A stretch of DNA of 11,507 nucleotides from Methyloceanibacter sp. (GTDB taxonomy: Bacteria; Pseudomonadota; Alphaproteobacteria; Rhizobiales; Methyloligellaceae): the NCBI GenBank assembly GCA_016649675.1, contig JAENXG010000054.1, positions 1-11,507 of the forward strand, read 5' to 3'. The notes under the pieces were generated by a model. It did not search any database. It had not been told where the DNA came from and was given only the letters and a program-made list of their open reading frames with translations. Positions 1 to 5,764 of this stretch are shown here, in pieces; positions within the stretch are counted from its first letter, which is position 1, and every line of letters starts with the position of its first letter. A program made the translations under genes and the position numbers.

Positions 1-286
1 GCCAACCGCGCCGATACCCTGGTGCTGGCCCCGCTCTGGTCGTTTCGGAGGCTCTTATCGCCTCGATCGTGAGCAAGGTCGCGCATCTTCTTAAGGGCCT
101 GCGCTGAGGCTCGCGTCTTGGCGTTGGCCCTCTTGGCTGCTATCAAGAGATCCCACAGGCTGCCAAATTGCTGTTGCCTAGCAGGGGCCTGTCGCCGCAT
201 GATTTTTGCGAGAGGGTGGGACAGAGTTGCGGGCCGCTATCACCATGACCTCTAGGCGGAGCGCGTCCTCGGGAGGAGGGCTGGCC
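1..286. other. Unassigned 5' stretch, possible 3' end of an upstream gene plus leader of the EAL gene
   Basis: No gene can be identified here. The third plus frame is open from the window edge to a TGA at 105-107 and ends in a plausible amphipathic tail (VVSEALIASIVSKVAHLLKG), so it may be the last codons of a truncated upstream gene. Frames 1 and 2 stop at 72 and about 95. The tail is too short to assign to a family. From 108 to 286 lies the presumed leader of the EAL-domain gene. I find no convincing -35/-10 pair and no strong terminator in it. In-frame alternative starts of the EAL gene fall at 206 (TTG) and 245 (ATG). Confidence 0.25.
271..280 (+). promoter_or_regulatory. Strong Shine-Dalgarno that decides the EAL gene start
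   Basis: The purine run GGGAGGAGGG ends 6 nt before the ATG at 287 and matches the anti-Shine-Dalgarno sequence well. The in-frame ATG at 245 and TTG at 206 have no comparable site. Starting at 287 also puts the first membrane helix right at the N-terminus. Confidence 0.6.
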
Positions 287-1804
287 ATGCTCGACTTGGT
301 CGTCCTGATCGCCATGGCCGTCACGGCGGCGGCGTTCGCGGTGGGGCTCATCGTTCATTCCGGCATCGCTCAGATACCGGCTCTGATCGCCGCCGCTTCG
401 CTCTACATGGTCATGGCTGCCTCCTATCTCATGGTCGCACGCTCGACCCGCTCGGCCCCGGTCACCGACCGCTTGAATGAGCTCGAGGAAGCGCTCGAGA
501 TCATCGATGGCGACCTCCAGCGCATTGACCGGGTCGAGGATGATGTGGCCCGCCTCGACCTCCTCAACGACCGCGTCGAGCGGCTCGATCAGGCCGTCGC
601 CGACTATGGGTCGAACGAGACCGTGGGCGGGCTCGCTCGCTTCGACCAGTTCGCCTCGGAGTTCGAGGAGGTGCATACCAAGATCGAAGGCCTGCGGGCC
701 GATCTCGAGGGCGAGGCGAGAAGCCAGCGCGACAAGATCGCGGGCGACCTCCGGGCGCTCGAAGGCGTGATCAAGCAGCTTTCCCGCGATATGGCGGTCG
801 CCTCCGCGGCGGCGGCAGTGGCGAGGGAGGGTCCAGCCGCAGCACCGGCGCGGTCAGCCCCGATTGCCAAGCCGGAAATGAGGAACGAGCCCTTGGCGAC
901 TGTCCCGGGCGAGGCTCTGACGGTTTTCGAAGTCGAGGAGGATGAGATCGTCGAGCTTGCCGGGCTGGATGACGATGTCGTCCCGCGCGCAGAAGAGAGC
1001 GCCACCGCCGGAGCCCATGAGCGCGTCGGCGACGACGAGATGCTCGAGATCATCGCGCATGCGATCGAGGAAGGCCGCGTCGACCTCTATTTGCAGCCGA
1101 CCGTAACGCTTCCCGAGCGGAGGCCCCGCTTCTACGAGGCATTCACCCGTATCAGGACCAAGTCCGACCAACTGATCCTTCCCGCCGCCTTTCTGCCCGT
1201 GGCCGAGGGCTCCGGCATGATGCCCCTCATCGACAACGTGCTGCTCGTCAAGAGCGTGCAGGTGCTGAGGCGGCTCAGCGCCGACTCGAGGATCAAGGGC
1301 ATCTTCTGCAACATCTCGGTGCAGACCCTGCTCGATCCCGAGTTCTTCCCGGAGCTGGTCGAGTTCATGGAGGAGAACAGCAGCTTGAGCGAGAGTCTCA
1401 CGTTCGAGGTGAGCCAGGCCGCGATCCTTGGGCTTGGGGCGGCCGAGCTGGGCTCTCTCGATACGCTGGGCGCTCTCGGCTACGGCTTCTGCCTCGACCA
1501 CGTCACCGAGCTCGACGTGGATTTCGCCCGCCTCCGCGACCGTCACTTCCGCTTTGTCAAGGTCGCCGCCAAGGCCTTCCTGCGCGACGTCGAGGAGAGG
1601 GGCGCAGGCCTCCCCGGCGCCGACATGAAGAGCTATCTCGAAACCTTCGGTCTCACGCTAATCGTCGAGAAGGTCGAGGACGAGAGCTCGGTGGCGAAGC
1701 TCCTCGACCATGGTGTCGCGCTCGCGCAAGGCCATCTCTTCGGCGAGCCGAAGCCGATGGGCCCGGCGCTCTCCCGCGAGCTCGAGGACGCCGACGCGGC
1801 TTAG
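287..1804 (+). CDS. TipF-like membrane-anchored coiled-coil protein with degenerate EAL domain (c-di-GMP receptor candidate)
   Basis: The product has 505 residues from the ATG at 287. Two hydrophobic helices (about 3-24 and 29-50) are joined by a short loop. An acidic, heptad-like coiled-coil region follows (about 60-175), then an Ala/Pro linker, then a C-terminal EAL domain (about 245-495). This is the architecture of Caulobacter TipF, an inner-membrane c-di-GMP receptor that helps place and assemble the flagellum. The EAL signature reads YEAFTR with Glu284 kept. Asn342 (NIS), Glu374 (FEVS) and Glu461 (VEKVE) are also kept. The DDFG loop is LDHV (Asp404, His405), and the KID motif is KVA (Ala427 replaces the metal-binding Asp). 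Loss of these metal ligands predicts little or no phosphodiesterase activity, with binding of c-di-GMP still possible. The nearby cheY-cheZ pair fits a motility role. The fold is certain from the motifs; the TipF assignment is an inference from architecture. Confidence 0.85.
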   Translation: MLDLVVLIAMAVTAAAFAVGLIVHSGIAQIPALIAAASLYMVMAASYLMVARSTRSAPVTDRLNELEEALEIIDGDLQRIDRVEDDVARLDLLNDRVERLDQAVADYGSNETVGGLARFDQFASEFEEVHTKIEGLRADLEGEARSQRDKIAGDLRALEGVIKQLSRDMAVASAAAAVAREGPAAAPARSAPIAKPEMRNEPLATVPGEALTVFEVEEDEIVELAGLDDDVVPRAEESATAGAHERVGDDEMLEIIAHAIEEGRVDLYLQPTVTLPERRPRFYEAFTRIRTKSDQLILPAAFLPVAEGSGMMPLIDNVLLVKSVQVLRRLSADSRIKGIFCNISVQTLLDPEFFPELVEFMEENSSLSESLTFEVSQAAILGLGAAELGSLDTLGALGYGFCLDHVTELDVDFARLRDRHFRFVKVAAKAFLRDVEERGAGLPGADMKSYLETFGLTLIVEKVEDESSVAKLLDHGVALAQGHLFGEPKPMGPALSRELEDADAA

Positions 1805-1820
1805 ACCCTCTTTGCAAAAC

Positions 1821-1853
1821 GGCGCGAGCCCCGGTGCCCCGAGGCTCGGCGCG
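1821..1853 (-). terminator. Candidate intrinsic terminator between convergent genes
   Basis: An inverted repeat pairs 1822-1830 with 1843-1852 (nine base pairs with one bulged G) around a 12-nt loop. Read on the minus strand, the stem is followed at once by GTTTTGC, a short T-run, so it would best serve the small-protein transcript coming from the right. On the plus strand no T-run follows, so any effect on the EAL gene transcript would be weaker. The T-run is short, so this is tentative. Confidence 0.4.
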
Positions 1854-1878
1854 TACCTGACATATAATTTGGCAAGCC

Positions 1879-2193
1879 TTATTTCTTCGGCCAGTCGGTC
1901 GAGGGGAAGGCGTTTTGCAGCTCCTGCTGCTCGACGTCGCCGCCGCTCTTGCCTGTCGCTTCGCCAGCCCCTGCCGGAGCGGTGTTTTTCGCGGCCTGAT
2001 CCTGCGAGGGTGCCGGCATCTCGTCGGCGTTCAGATGTTCCTCGACGGCCTGCTCCTCCTGGTCGACGACCGGAACGGCGAGAGGGGCGACATCATTCAA
2101 GGGAAGGGGGGAAACGGCCACAGCGTGGCCGGCGAAGGCGAAGCCTCCGAGCGCGAAGGCAAGCGCGCCCGCTTTGATCGAAGAGTGACGCAT
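1879..2193 (-). CDS. Small exported protein with C-terminal ELQxxFPSxxWP motif (copy 1)
   Basis: The product has 104 residues and no family I recognise. The ATG at 2193 is chosen over an upstream in-frame start at 2247 because an AAGGAG site lies 9 nt before it (2203-2208) and because it opens directly into a signal peptide: basic MRHSSIK, a hydrophobic core, and an Ala-rich cleavage site near GHAVA-VSP (about residue 26). The mature part is low-complexity, rich in Ala, Glu, Gln and Pro, acidic, and has no cysteine. It ends in ELQNAFPSTDWPKK. The last residues closely match the C-termini of two neighbouring minus-strand genes, while the middle parts do not align. It is the last gene of that cluster, 29 bp after copy 2. 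Export to the periplasm or outside is likely; the function is unknown. Confidence 0.72.
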   Translation of the reverse strand: MRHSSIKAGALAFALGGFAFAGHAVAVSPLPLNDVAPLAVPVVDQEEQAVEEHLNADEMPAPSQDQAAKNTAPAGAGEATGKSGGDVEQQELQNAFPSTDWPKK

Positions 2194-2202
2194 TCTGCAA
2201 GT

Positions 2203-2208
2203 CTCCTT
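2203..2208 (-). promoter_or_regulatory. Shine-Dalgarno AAGGAG of copy 1
   Basis: AAGGAG on the minus strand sits 9 nt upstream of the ATG at 2193. It supports that start and shows that the small gene is translated in its own right. Copy 3 uses the same hexamer. Confidence 0.6.
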
Positions 2209-2222
2209 ATCGGAATGAATGG

Positions 2223-2527
2223 CTAGTTGCGCATGCTTGGCGGCCACGCAGAGGACGGAAACATCCTTTGCAGCTCGCCCATCTCGTCGGCGCCCGCGGT
2301 TTGGGGCTCGTGCAGGAAGCTCTCGGGGCCATCGTCGTAGCTGAGATCGCCATCGAGACGGTCGCCATAGCCCAGGACCGCCGAGCCGAGGTCCGGACGG
2401 TCGGGATTGTCTCCCTGCTCGACCGGCTCATGCCGGGTAGCGCCGGCGGCGAGCCGGCATTGGCCGTGGAAGCCGCAGACAACCCAAGGGCGCAAACGGC
2501 GCAAGTGCTCAAGAGAAGTCGACGCAT
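2223..2527 (-). pseudogene. Small exported protein with ELQxxFPSxxWPP motif (copy 2), frameshifted
   Basis: Two frames together make one sensible protein. From the ATG at 2527 the first frame encodes a signal peptide, MRRLLLSTCAVCALGLSAAS followed by TANA, with a likely cleavage after ANA (about residue 24). It then runs into Arg/Ser-rich sequence typical of a wrong frame. From about 2432 the frame shifted by -1 encodes a Gly/Asp-rich acidic region ending in ELQRMFPSSAWPPSMRN, the motif shared with copies 1 and 3, with a TAG at 2223. The switch lies between about 2455 and 2430, in a GC-rich run. Restoring one base would join the halves into a protein of about 101 residues. Causes could be a one-base deletion, a sequencing error or, less likely, programmed -1 frameshifting; I see no classical slippery heptamer. 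The second frame alone has only TTG or internal starts and no signal peptide. The first frame has no stop until 2207. Function is unknown. Confidence 0.6.
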
Positions 2528-2535
2528 TTCAGCCA

Positions 2536-2552
2536 CTCGGGGATACCCCGAG
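2536..2552. repeat. Perfect inverted repeat at the start of copy 2
   Basis: CTCGGGG-ATA-CCCCGAG is a perfect 7-bp stem with a 3-nt loop. It ends 8 nt before the ATG at 2527, where the ribosome binding site of copy 2 should be. In the transcript it could mask the initiation region. No T-run follows on either strand, so it is not a standard terminator. An operator is also possible. Confidence 0.45.
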
Positions 2553-2676
2553 CCTTGTTCCTCTCGGGCCCCGGCGGCGTGGAAAACCTATGCCACACCA
2601 CCTCTCTAGGAACCGTCAGAACGGAGAGAGCAAAATGCGCCGAATTTTCTAAAAATCCGAAAAGAGGTGCCGGCGT

Positions 2677-3048
2677 CTAGTAACGGTCGCTCGGCGGCCA
2701 GCTGGTCGAGGGGAACAGCCGCTGCAACTCGCGGATCTCGTCGCTCTGCCGGGCGCAGCACCCGTAGGAGCGGACGTCATAGCCTTGAGCAACGTAATAG
2801 TCGGAGTTGTAGAGCGGGCGGTATCTCTTGGCGCGCCGGTAGCCGGCCTCCTCGATCTGGAGACCGGGAGCGGTCAGGCCTGAACCGGCCTGCATCGGAG
2901 CGGCCCCGGCAGGGGTAGAAGCGGCAACGAGGCCAAGGGTAAGCGCAAGAGCACCCGCCGCGAAGAACACGCGGGGCGTGGCTTTGGACATGGCTTGGGA
3001 CATGGTGTTCGGTGTCGCCTCCGACGTAGTGTTGAGGGGGTCAGGCAT
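2677..3048 (-). CDS. Small exported protein with C-terminal ELQxxFPSxxWPP motif (copy 3)
   Basis: The product has 123 residues and no recognised family. Two ATGs lie close together, at 3054 and 3048. AAGGAG (3055-3060) touches the first but stands 6 nt from the second, so 3048 is preferred. A long polar N-terminus precedes the hydrophobic segment VFFAAGALALTLGLVAAS and an Ala-rich cleavage region (TPAGAA). A later in-frame ATG at 2991 would give a shorter, more ordinary signal peptide but lacks a good binding site. The mature part is basic and Tyr-rich (several YR, RY and YY pairs), with an adjacent Cys pair (YGCCAR). It ends in ELQRLFPSTSWPPSDRY. The preceding DEIR resembles DEMG before the motif in copy 2. 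It is the first gene of the three-gene minus-strand cluster; 149 bp separate it from copy 2. Export is likely; the role is unknown. Confidence 0.72.
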   Translation of the reverse strand: MPDPLNTTSEATPNTMSQAMSKATPRVFFAAGALALTLGLVAASTPAGAAPMQAGSGLTAPGLQIEEAGYRRAKRYRPLYNSDYYVAQGYDVRSYGCCARQSDEIRELQRLFPSTSWPPSDRY

Positions 3049-3054
3049 TTTCAT

Positions 3055-3060
3055 CTCCTT
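3055..3060 (-). promoter_or_regulatory. Shine-Dalgarno AAGGAG of copy 3
   Basis: AAGGAG on the minus strand lies immediately before the ATG at 3054, which is too close to serve it, and 6 nt before the ATG at 3048, which is ideal. It therefore selects the second ATG. Confidence 0.55.
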
Positions 3061-3178
3061 ATGCCGACCCTCCCTCGGCGTGCAGAATGTGGGAAGGGCC
3101 GCGCCTTAGCGCAAGCAAAGAGCGCGATCACAAGAGCTTGAATTGCTTCTAAGTCCTTGAAGTTTCGGAAGTCCCGCG

Positions 3179-3201
3179 CCTGGCTCGATGCCCGAGCCGG
3201 G
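3179..3201. repeat. Inverted repeat in the divergent intergenic region
   Basis: CCTGGCTCG and CGAGCCGGG pair around a 5-nt loop (nine pairs including one T-G). The repeat lies in the 200-bp region between copy 3 (minus) and the HAD hydrolase (plus), about 60 nt before the latter's ATG. It has no T-run. It may be an operator or an RNA structure; nothing decides which. Confidence 0.3.
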
Positions 3202-3224
3202 ACAAATGGCGCAGGCGCTCGACC

Positions 3225-3253
3225 TTGACCCAGTCTGCGCAAGCCTCTAACCG
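3225..3253 (+). promoter_or_regulatory. Candidate sigma-70-type promoter of the HAD hydrolase gene
   Basis: TTGACC (3225-3230) and TAACCG (3248-3253) are 17 bp apart. The -35 box is good and the -10 box poor. Transcription would start near 3260, the position of the ATG itself. The gene has no clear Shine-Dalgarno, so a leaderless or near-leaderless mRNA is possible. This is a prediction from spacing only. Confidence 0.3.
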
Positions 3254-3259
3254 AGCGCC

Positions 3260-4147
3260 ATGACGCTGACCGCCCCCGAAATCCCCGTCATCTCCTCGAT
3301 CAAGGATTTGGGCTCGCGCTATCGCGCCTGGCTCGTCGACATCTGGGGCGTCATGCATAACGGGCATAGAGCGTTTCCCCGTGCGGTTGCCGCAACGAGG
3401 AGTTTTCGCGAGACGGGCGGCATTGTGGTGCTCCTCTCCAACTCGCCGCGGCCGAGCCCGGGCGTTCAGGAGCAGCTCCGCCGTCTCGGCGTCCCCGACG
3501 ATGCCTATGACGCGACAGTCACCTCCGGCGACCTCACCCGCCACGAGCTCGCCAGGCACAAGGGCGCAGTGGTCTTTCATCTCGGGCCCGAGCGCGACCT
3601 GCCCATCTTCCAAGGCATCGAGGTGAGGCTCGGGACGCAAGAGGAAGCCGAGCTCGTCGTCTGCTCTGGCCTGTTCGACGACGAGACCGAGACGCCTGAG
3701 GACTATGCCGGGCTCTTGGGTGAGCTTGCCGCGAAGAAGCTACCGATGATCTGTGCCAATCCCGACCATCTGGTCGAGCGGGGCGATCGCCTCGTCTATT
3801 GCGCCGGCGCGCTTGCTTCGATCTATGAGAAGCTCGGGGGCAGCGTCCTCTATGCCGGCAAGCCGCATGCGCCGATCTATATACTGGCGCTCGAGACCAT
3901 CGCTGGCCTGGCGGGTGAGAGCATCGCCAAGGACCAGGTCCTTGCCATCGGCGATGGGGTCAATACCGACATTGCCGGCGCGGCAAGTATGGGCATCGAT
4001 GCCGTGTTCGTGGCGAGCGGACTGCATGTGCCGTCCAACAGCGGCGGGGAGGCAGGCGCCGACGCGCTCGATGGTGGGCACCTTGCGGAACTCTTTACTC
4101 ACGCCAAACGGCGCCCGCTCGGCGCCATGCGCGCGCTTAACTGGTGA
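3260..4147 (+). CDS. Class IIA HAD-superfamily hydrolase (TIGR01459-like, NagD-related phosphatase)
   Basis: The product has 295 residues and is probably a cytoplasmic phosphatase of the HAD superfamily, subclass IIA, the group of NagD and related nucleotide or sugar phosphatases. The nucleophile Asp27 lies in VDIWGV. Motif II is LLSNSPR (Ser60), motif III Lys201 in AGKPHAPIY, and motif IV GDGVNTD (Asp232, Asp237). In most phosphatases of this fold the residue two after the nucleophile is a second Asp, the general acid/base. Here it is Trp29. I remember DxWG as typical of the TIGR01459 subfamily, so this is probably not decay, but it leaves the activity open. The substrate cannot be told from sequence. 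The start at 3260 fits the N-terminus, though no strong ribosome binding site precedes it. The gene ends 3 bp from the stop of convergent cheZ. Confidence 0.88.
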   Translation: MTLTAPEIPVISSIKDLGSRYRAWLVDIWGVMHNGHRAFPRAVAATRSFRETGGIVVLLSNSPRPSPGVQEQLRRLGVPDDAYDATVTSGDLTRHELARHKGAVVFHLGPERDLPIFQGIEVRLGTQEEAELVVCSGLFDDETETPEDYAGLLGELAAKKLPMICANPDHLVERGDRLVYCAGALASIYEKLGGSVLYAGKPHAPIYILALETIAGLAGESIAKDQVLAIGDGVNTDIAGAASMGIDAVFVASGLHVPSNSGGEAGADALDGGHLAELFTHAKRRPLGAMRALNW

Positions 4148-4150
4148 AGT

Positions 4151-4612
4151 CTAGTTCTCGCTGAACAGCGCGTCGATGCTCGCCTGGCTTGCACCGGGAT
4201 GGCCCGGTCCTTCGAGGGTCAGCTTCGACTTGCGCTTGCGGGGTTGGGCCGCGAGCCGCCGCCCATGATCGGCGCCCTTCATGCGCGTGGCGATGACGCG
4301 ATCGAGCGTCTCGGCAATCTTGGTGACGCGCTGGCCGACGAGATCGTGAAAACCGCACGCCGTCATGATCGACATGATGGCCTCTTCCGCCTTTTTCGCC
4401 TCCTCTTTATCGGCGAAGGCGAGCAGGCCCTCGGCCGATTCGAGAATACGCCCGGCAGCGTCCTCGGCGGTGCTGCGGATGGCGGCGAGCTCGCGTAAGG
4501 TATTCAGAAGCACCGTGATCTCATCTGAAACCGTGCGGCCGCTGTCCTTGCGCGCTGCTGGAGCGCGAGTTGGCGTCCGGCGCCTTGCGGTTGATCCCCC
4601 ACGCCCTGGCAT
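4151..4612 (-). CDS. cheZ: CheZ-type protein phosphatase (short alphaproteobacterial form)
   Basis: The product has 153 residues, against about 214 for the enterobacterial protein. CheZ removes the phosphate from CheY-P and so resets the flagellar motor signal. The core helix reads CGFHDLVGQRVTKI and holds the CheZ signature DLxGQ, with Asp90 and the catalytic Gln94. The C-terminus, ASQASIDALF, resembles the CheY-binding tail of CheZ and also the LSQxEIDALL segment at the N-terminus of FliM, which binds CheY-P. A basic linker (RKRKSK) joins the two, and the first 25 residues are Arg/Pro-rich and probably disordered. The ATG at 4612 has AAGGGG about 10 nt upstream. The gene follows cheY by 26 bp in the same direction and is probably co-transcribed with it. 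The missing N-terminal part of the helical hairpin is common in this family. Confidence 0.88.
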   Translation of the reverse strand: MPGRGGSTARRRTPTRAPAARKDSGRTVSDEITVLLNTLRELAAIRSTAEDAAGRILESAEGLLAFADKEEAKKAEEAIMSIMTACGFHDLVGQRVTKIAETLDRVIATRMKGADHGRRLAAQPRKRKSKLTLEGPGHPGASQASIDALFSEN

Positions 4613-4638
4613 GATGGCTAGTCCCCTTGTCGTTCTTG

Positions 4639-5022
4639 CTATTCGCCGAAGATGGCGTCGATTTTTGATTTGAGCGTCGCTGCGTTGAACGGCTTGACGA
4701 TATAATTGTTCACCCCGGCCTTCTTGGCCGCGATCACGTTATCGGTCTTGGATTCCGCCGTGACCATGATGAAGGGCGTGCGCGAGAGCTGATCGTCGGC
4801 GCGCACCTCGCGCAACAGCTCGTAGCCCGTCATCGGCTCCATGTTCCAATCGGAAATGATGAGCCCATATTGCTTATGCCGCATCATGTCGAGGGCAGCA
4901 GTCCCGTCGCCGGCCTCATCGACATTGGCGAAGCCGAGCTGCTTCAAAAGATTGCGGATGATCCGGATCATCGTCTTGTAGTCGTCGACGATGAGCACGG
5001 GCATGGTATGATCGACAGCCAT
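4639..5022 (-). CDS. cheY: CheY-family single-domain response regulator
   Basis: The product has 127 residues and is a stand-alone receiver domain of the normal CheY length. The acidic pair Asp13/Asp14 (VLIVDDYKTM), phosphoacceptor Asp58 (IISDWNMEPMTG), Thr88 (VTAES), Tyr107 and Lys110 (IVKPF) are all present, so it should be phosphorylated and switch. DWNMP-like text and the MVTAE block are typical of chemotaxis CheY rather than of transcription regulators. No output domain is fused. It is the first gene of a cheY-cheZ pair, so the neighbour is probably its phosphatase. The start is well supported: GGAGGAG (5026-5032) lies just upstream of the ATG. No chemotaxis kinase or receptor gene is in the window, so its kinase must be encoded elsewhere. 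Confidence 0.93.
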   Translation of the reverse strand: MAVDHTMPVLIVDDYKTMIRIIRNLLKQLGFANVDEAGDGTAALDMMRHKQYGLIISDWNMEPMTGYELLREVRADDQLSRTPFIMVTAESKTDNVIAAKKAGVNNYIVKPFNAATLKSKIDAIFGE

Positions 5023-5281
5023 TATCTCCTCCGATCCTCACGGGATCCGGCCTTCGTTCTGGCGTTGCGTGAGGCTTCCAACCAGCAAAGGCGCGTTGGC
5101 CCGTCCGGCCTACTCGGGCAGGCACCGACGCGCCAAGATTAGAGATTGGCCGTGAACGGAGGGTTAAGCTCGTTACCGGGGCAGCCTTTTCGCGCCCAGA
5201 CGCGCGCCGGTCAGCCTTATTGCGGTGCAGCAAAGCCTTCGCTATTTTGCCCTTGTACAAGCAGGGAGCAGGAAAAATCAC
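5023..5281. promoter_or_regulatory. Divergent intergenic region between cheY and the MaoC gene
   Basis: These 259 bp should hold the promoters of both the minus-strand cheY-cheZ pair and the plus-strand maoC-ribF-ileS-lspA-bamF operon. Ribosome binding sites are visible at both edges: GGAGGAG for cheY at 5026-5032, and AGGA at 5270-5273 for maoC. I could not pick out convincing -35/-10, sigma-54 or CtrA-type (TTAA-N7-TTAA) elements. An in-frame extension of MaoC to 5225 is open but lies before the better ribosome binding site. Confidence 0.4.
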
Positions 5282-5743
5282 ATGACGCATAATGGCAACG
5301 GCTCTAGCGGCCTAGGGCACGGCTACTATTTCGAGGATCTTTCGGTCGGCATGGAAGCGAGCTATGCCAAGAAAATCTCCAATGACGACGTCCTCGCCTT
5401 CGCCGAGATCTCAGGCGACATCAATCCCGTCCATCTGAATGACGCTTTCGCCGCCGGCACCATTTTCAAGCAGCGCATCGCCCACGGCTTCTTGACCGCG
5501 AGCCTTTTCTCCACCGTGCTCGGCACCAAACTGCCGGGACCAGGCTGCATCTATCTTTCGCAAAGCCTGAAATTCCGCGCTCCCGTACATATCGGCGATG
5601 AGGTGGTGGCAACACTCCGCGTCACGGGCCTCGACCCCGAAAAGGCGCGCGCTACGCTCGCCTGCGCCGGGGCCGTCAACGGCAAGACCGTGGTCGAGGG
5701 CGAAGCGGTGATGATGGTCGACCGGCGGACGCCGCGCCAATAG
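5282..5743 (+). CDS. MaoC-family (R)-specific enoyl-CoA hydratase
   Basis: The product has 153 residues and a single hotdog fold. Relatives such as PhaJ hydrate trans-2-enoyl-CoA to (R)-3-hydroxyacyl-CoA, linking fatty-acid oxidation to polyhydroxyalkanoate or other acyl-CoA use. The hydratase-2 signature is complete: FAEISGDINPVH with catalytic Asp46 and His51, then IAHGFL around residues 67-71. The later FRAPVHIGDEV block is also usual. The ATG at 5282 has AGGA 8 nt upstream; the open frame begins at 5225, but no binding site supports that. It is first in a co-directional run and ends 21 bp before ribF, with which it has no obvious metabolic tie. Substrate chain length, and a role in PHA synthesis in particular, cannot be read from sequence. 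Confidence 0.88.
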   Translation: MTHNGNGSSGLGHGYYFEDLSVGMEASYAKKISNDDVLAFAEISGDINPVHLNDAFAAGTIFKQRIAHGFLTASLFSTVLGTKLPGPGCIYLSQSLKFRAPVHIGDEVVATLRVTGLDPEKARATLACAGAVNGKTVVEGEAVMMVDRRTPRQ

Positions 5744-5764
5744 GGCGAGATCGAAGGATGGGTG

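Noticed and set aside
854..1546. Long minus-strand open frame (230 codons) inside the EAL gene
   Set aside because: It is antisense to a clearly coding gene with EAL motifs; His/Glu/Leu-rich shadow composition and no recognisable motif.
2268..2609. Plus-strand frames (113 and 81 codons) over the middle small gene
   Set aside because: They run antisense to the frame that carries the conserved C-terminal motif and show no signal or domain.
2635..2652. Five-codon plus-strand mini-frame MRRIF with a GGAGAG site before it
   Set aside because: Too short to support and no plus-strand gene follows it, so a leader peptide role has no target.
3051..3242. 63-codon minus-strand frame upstream of copy 3
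   Set aside because: Arg/Ala-rich with no signal peptide or motif, lying in the divergent promoter region; best seen as noncoding.
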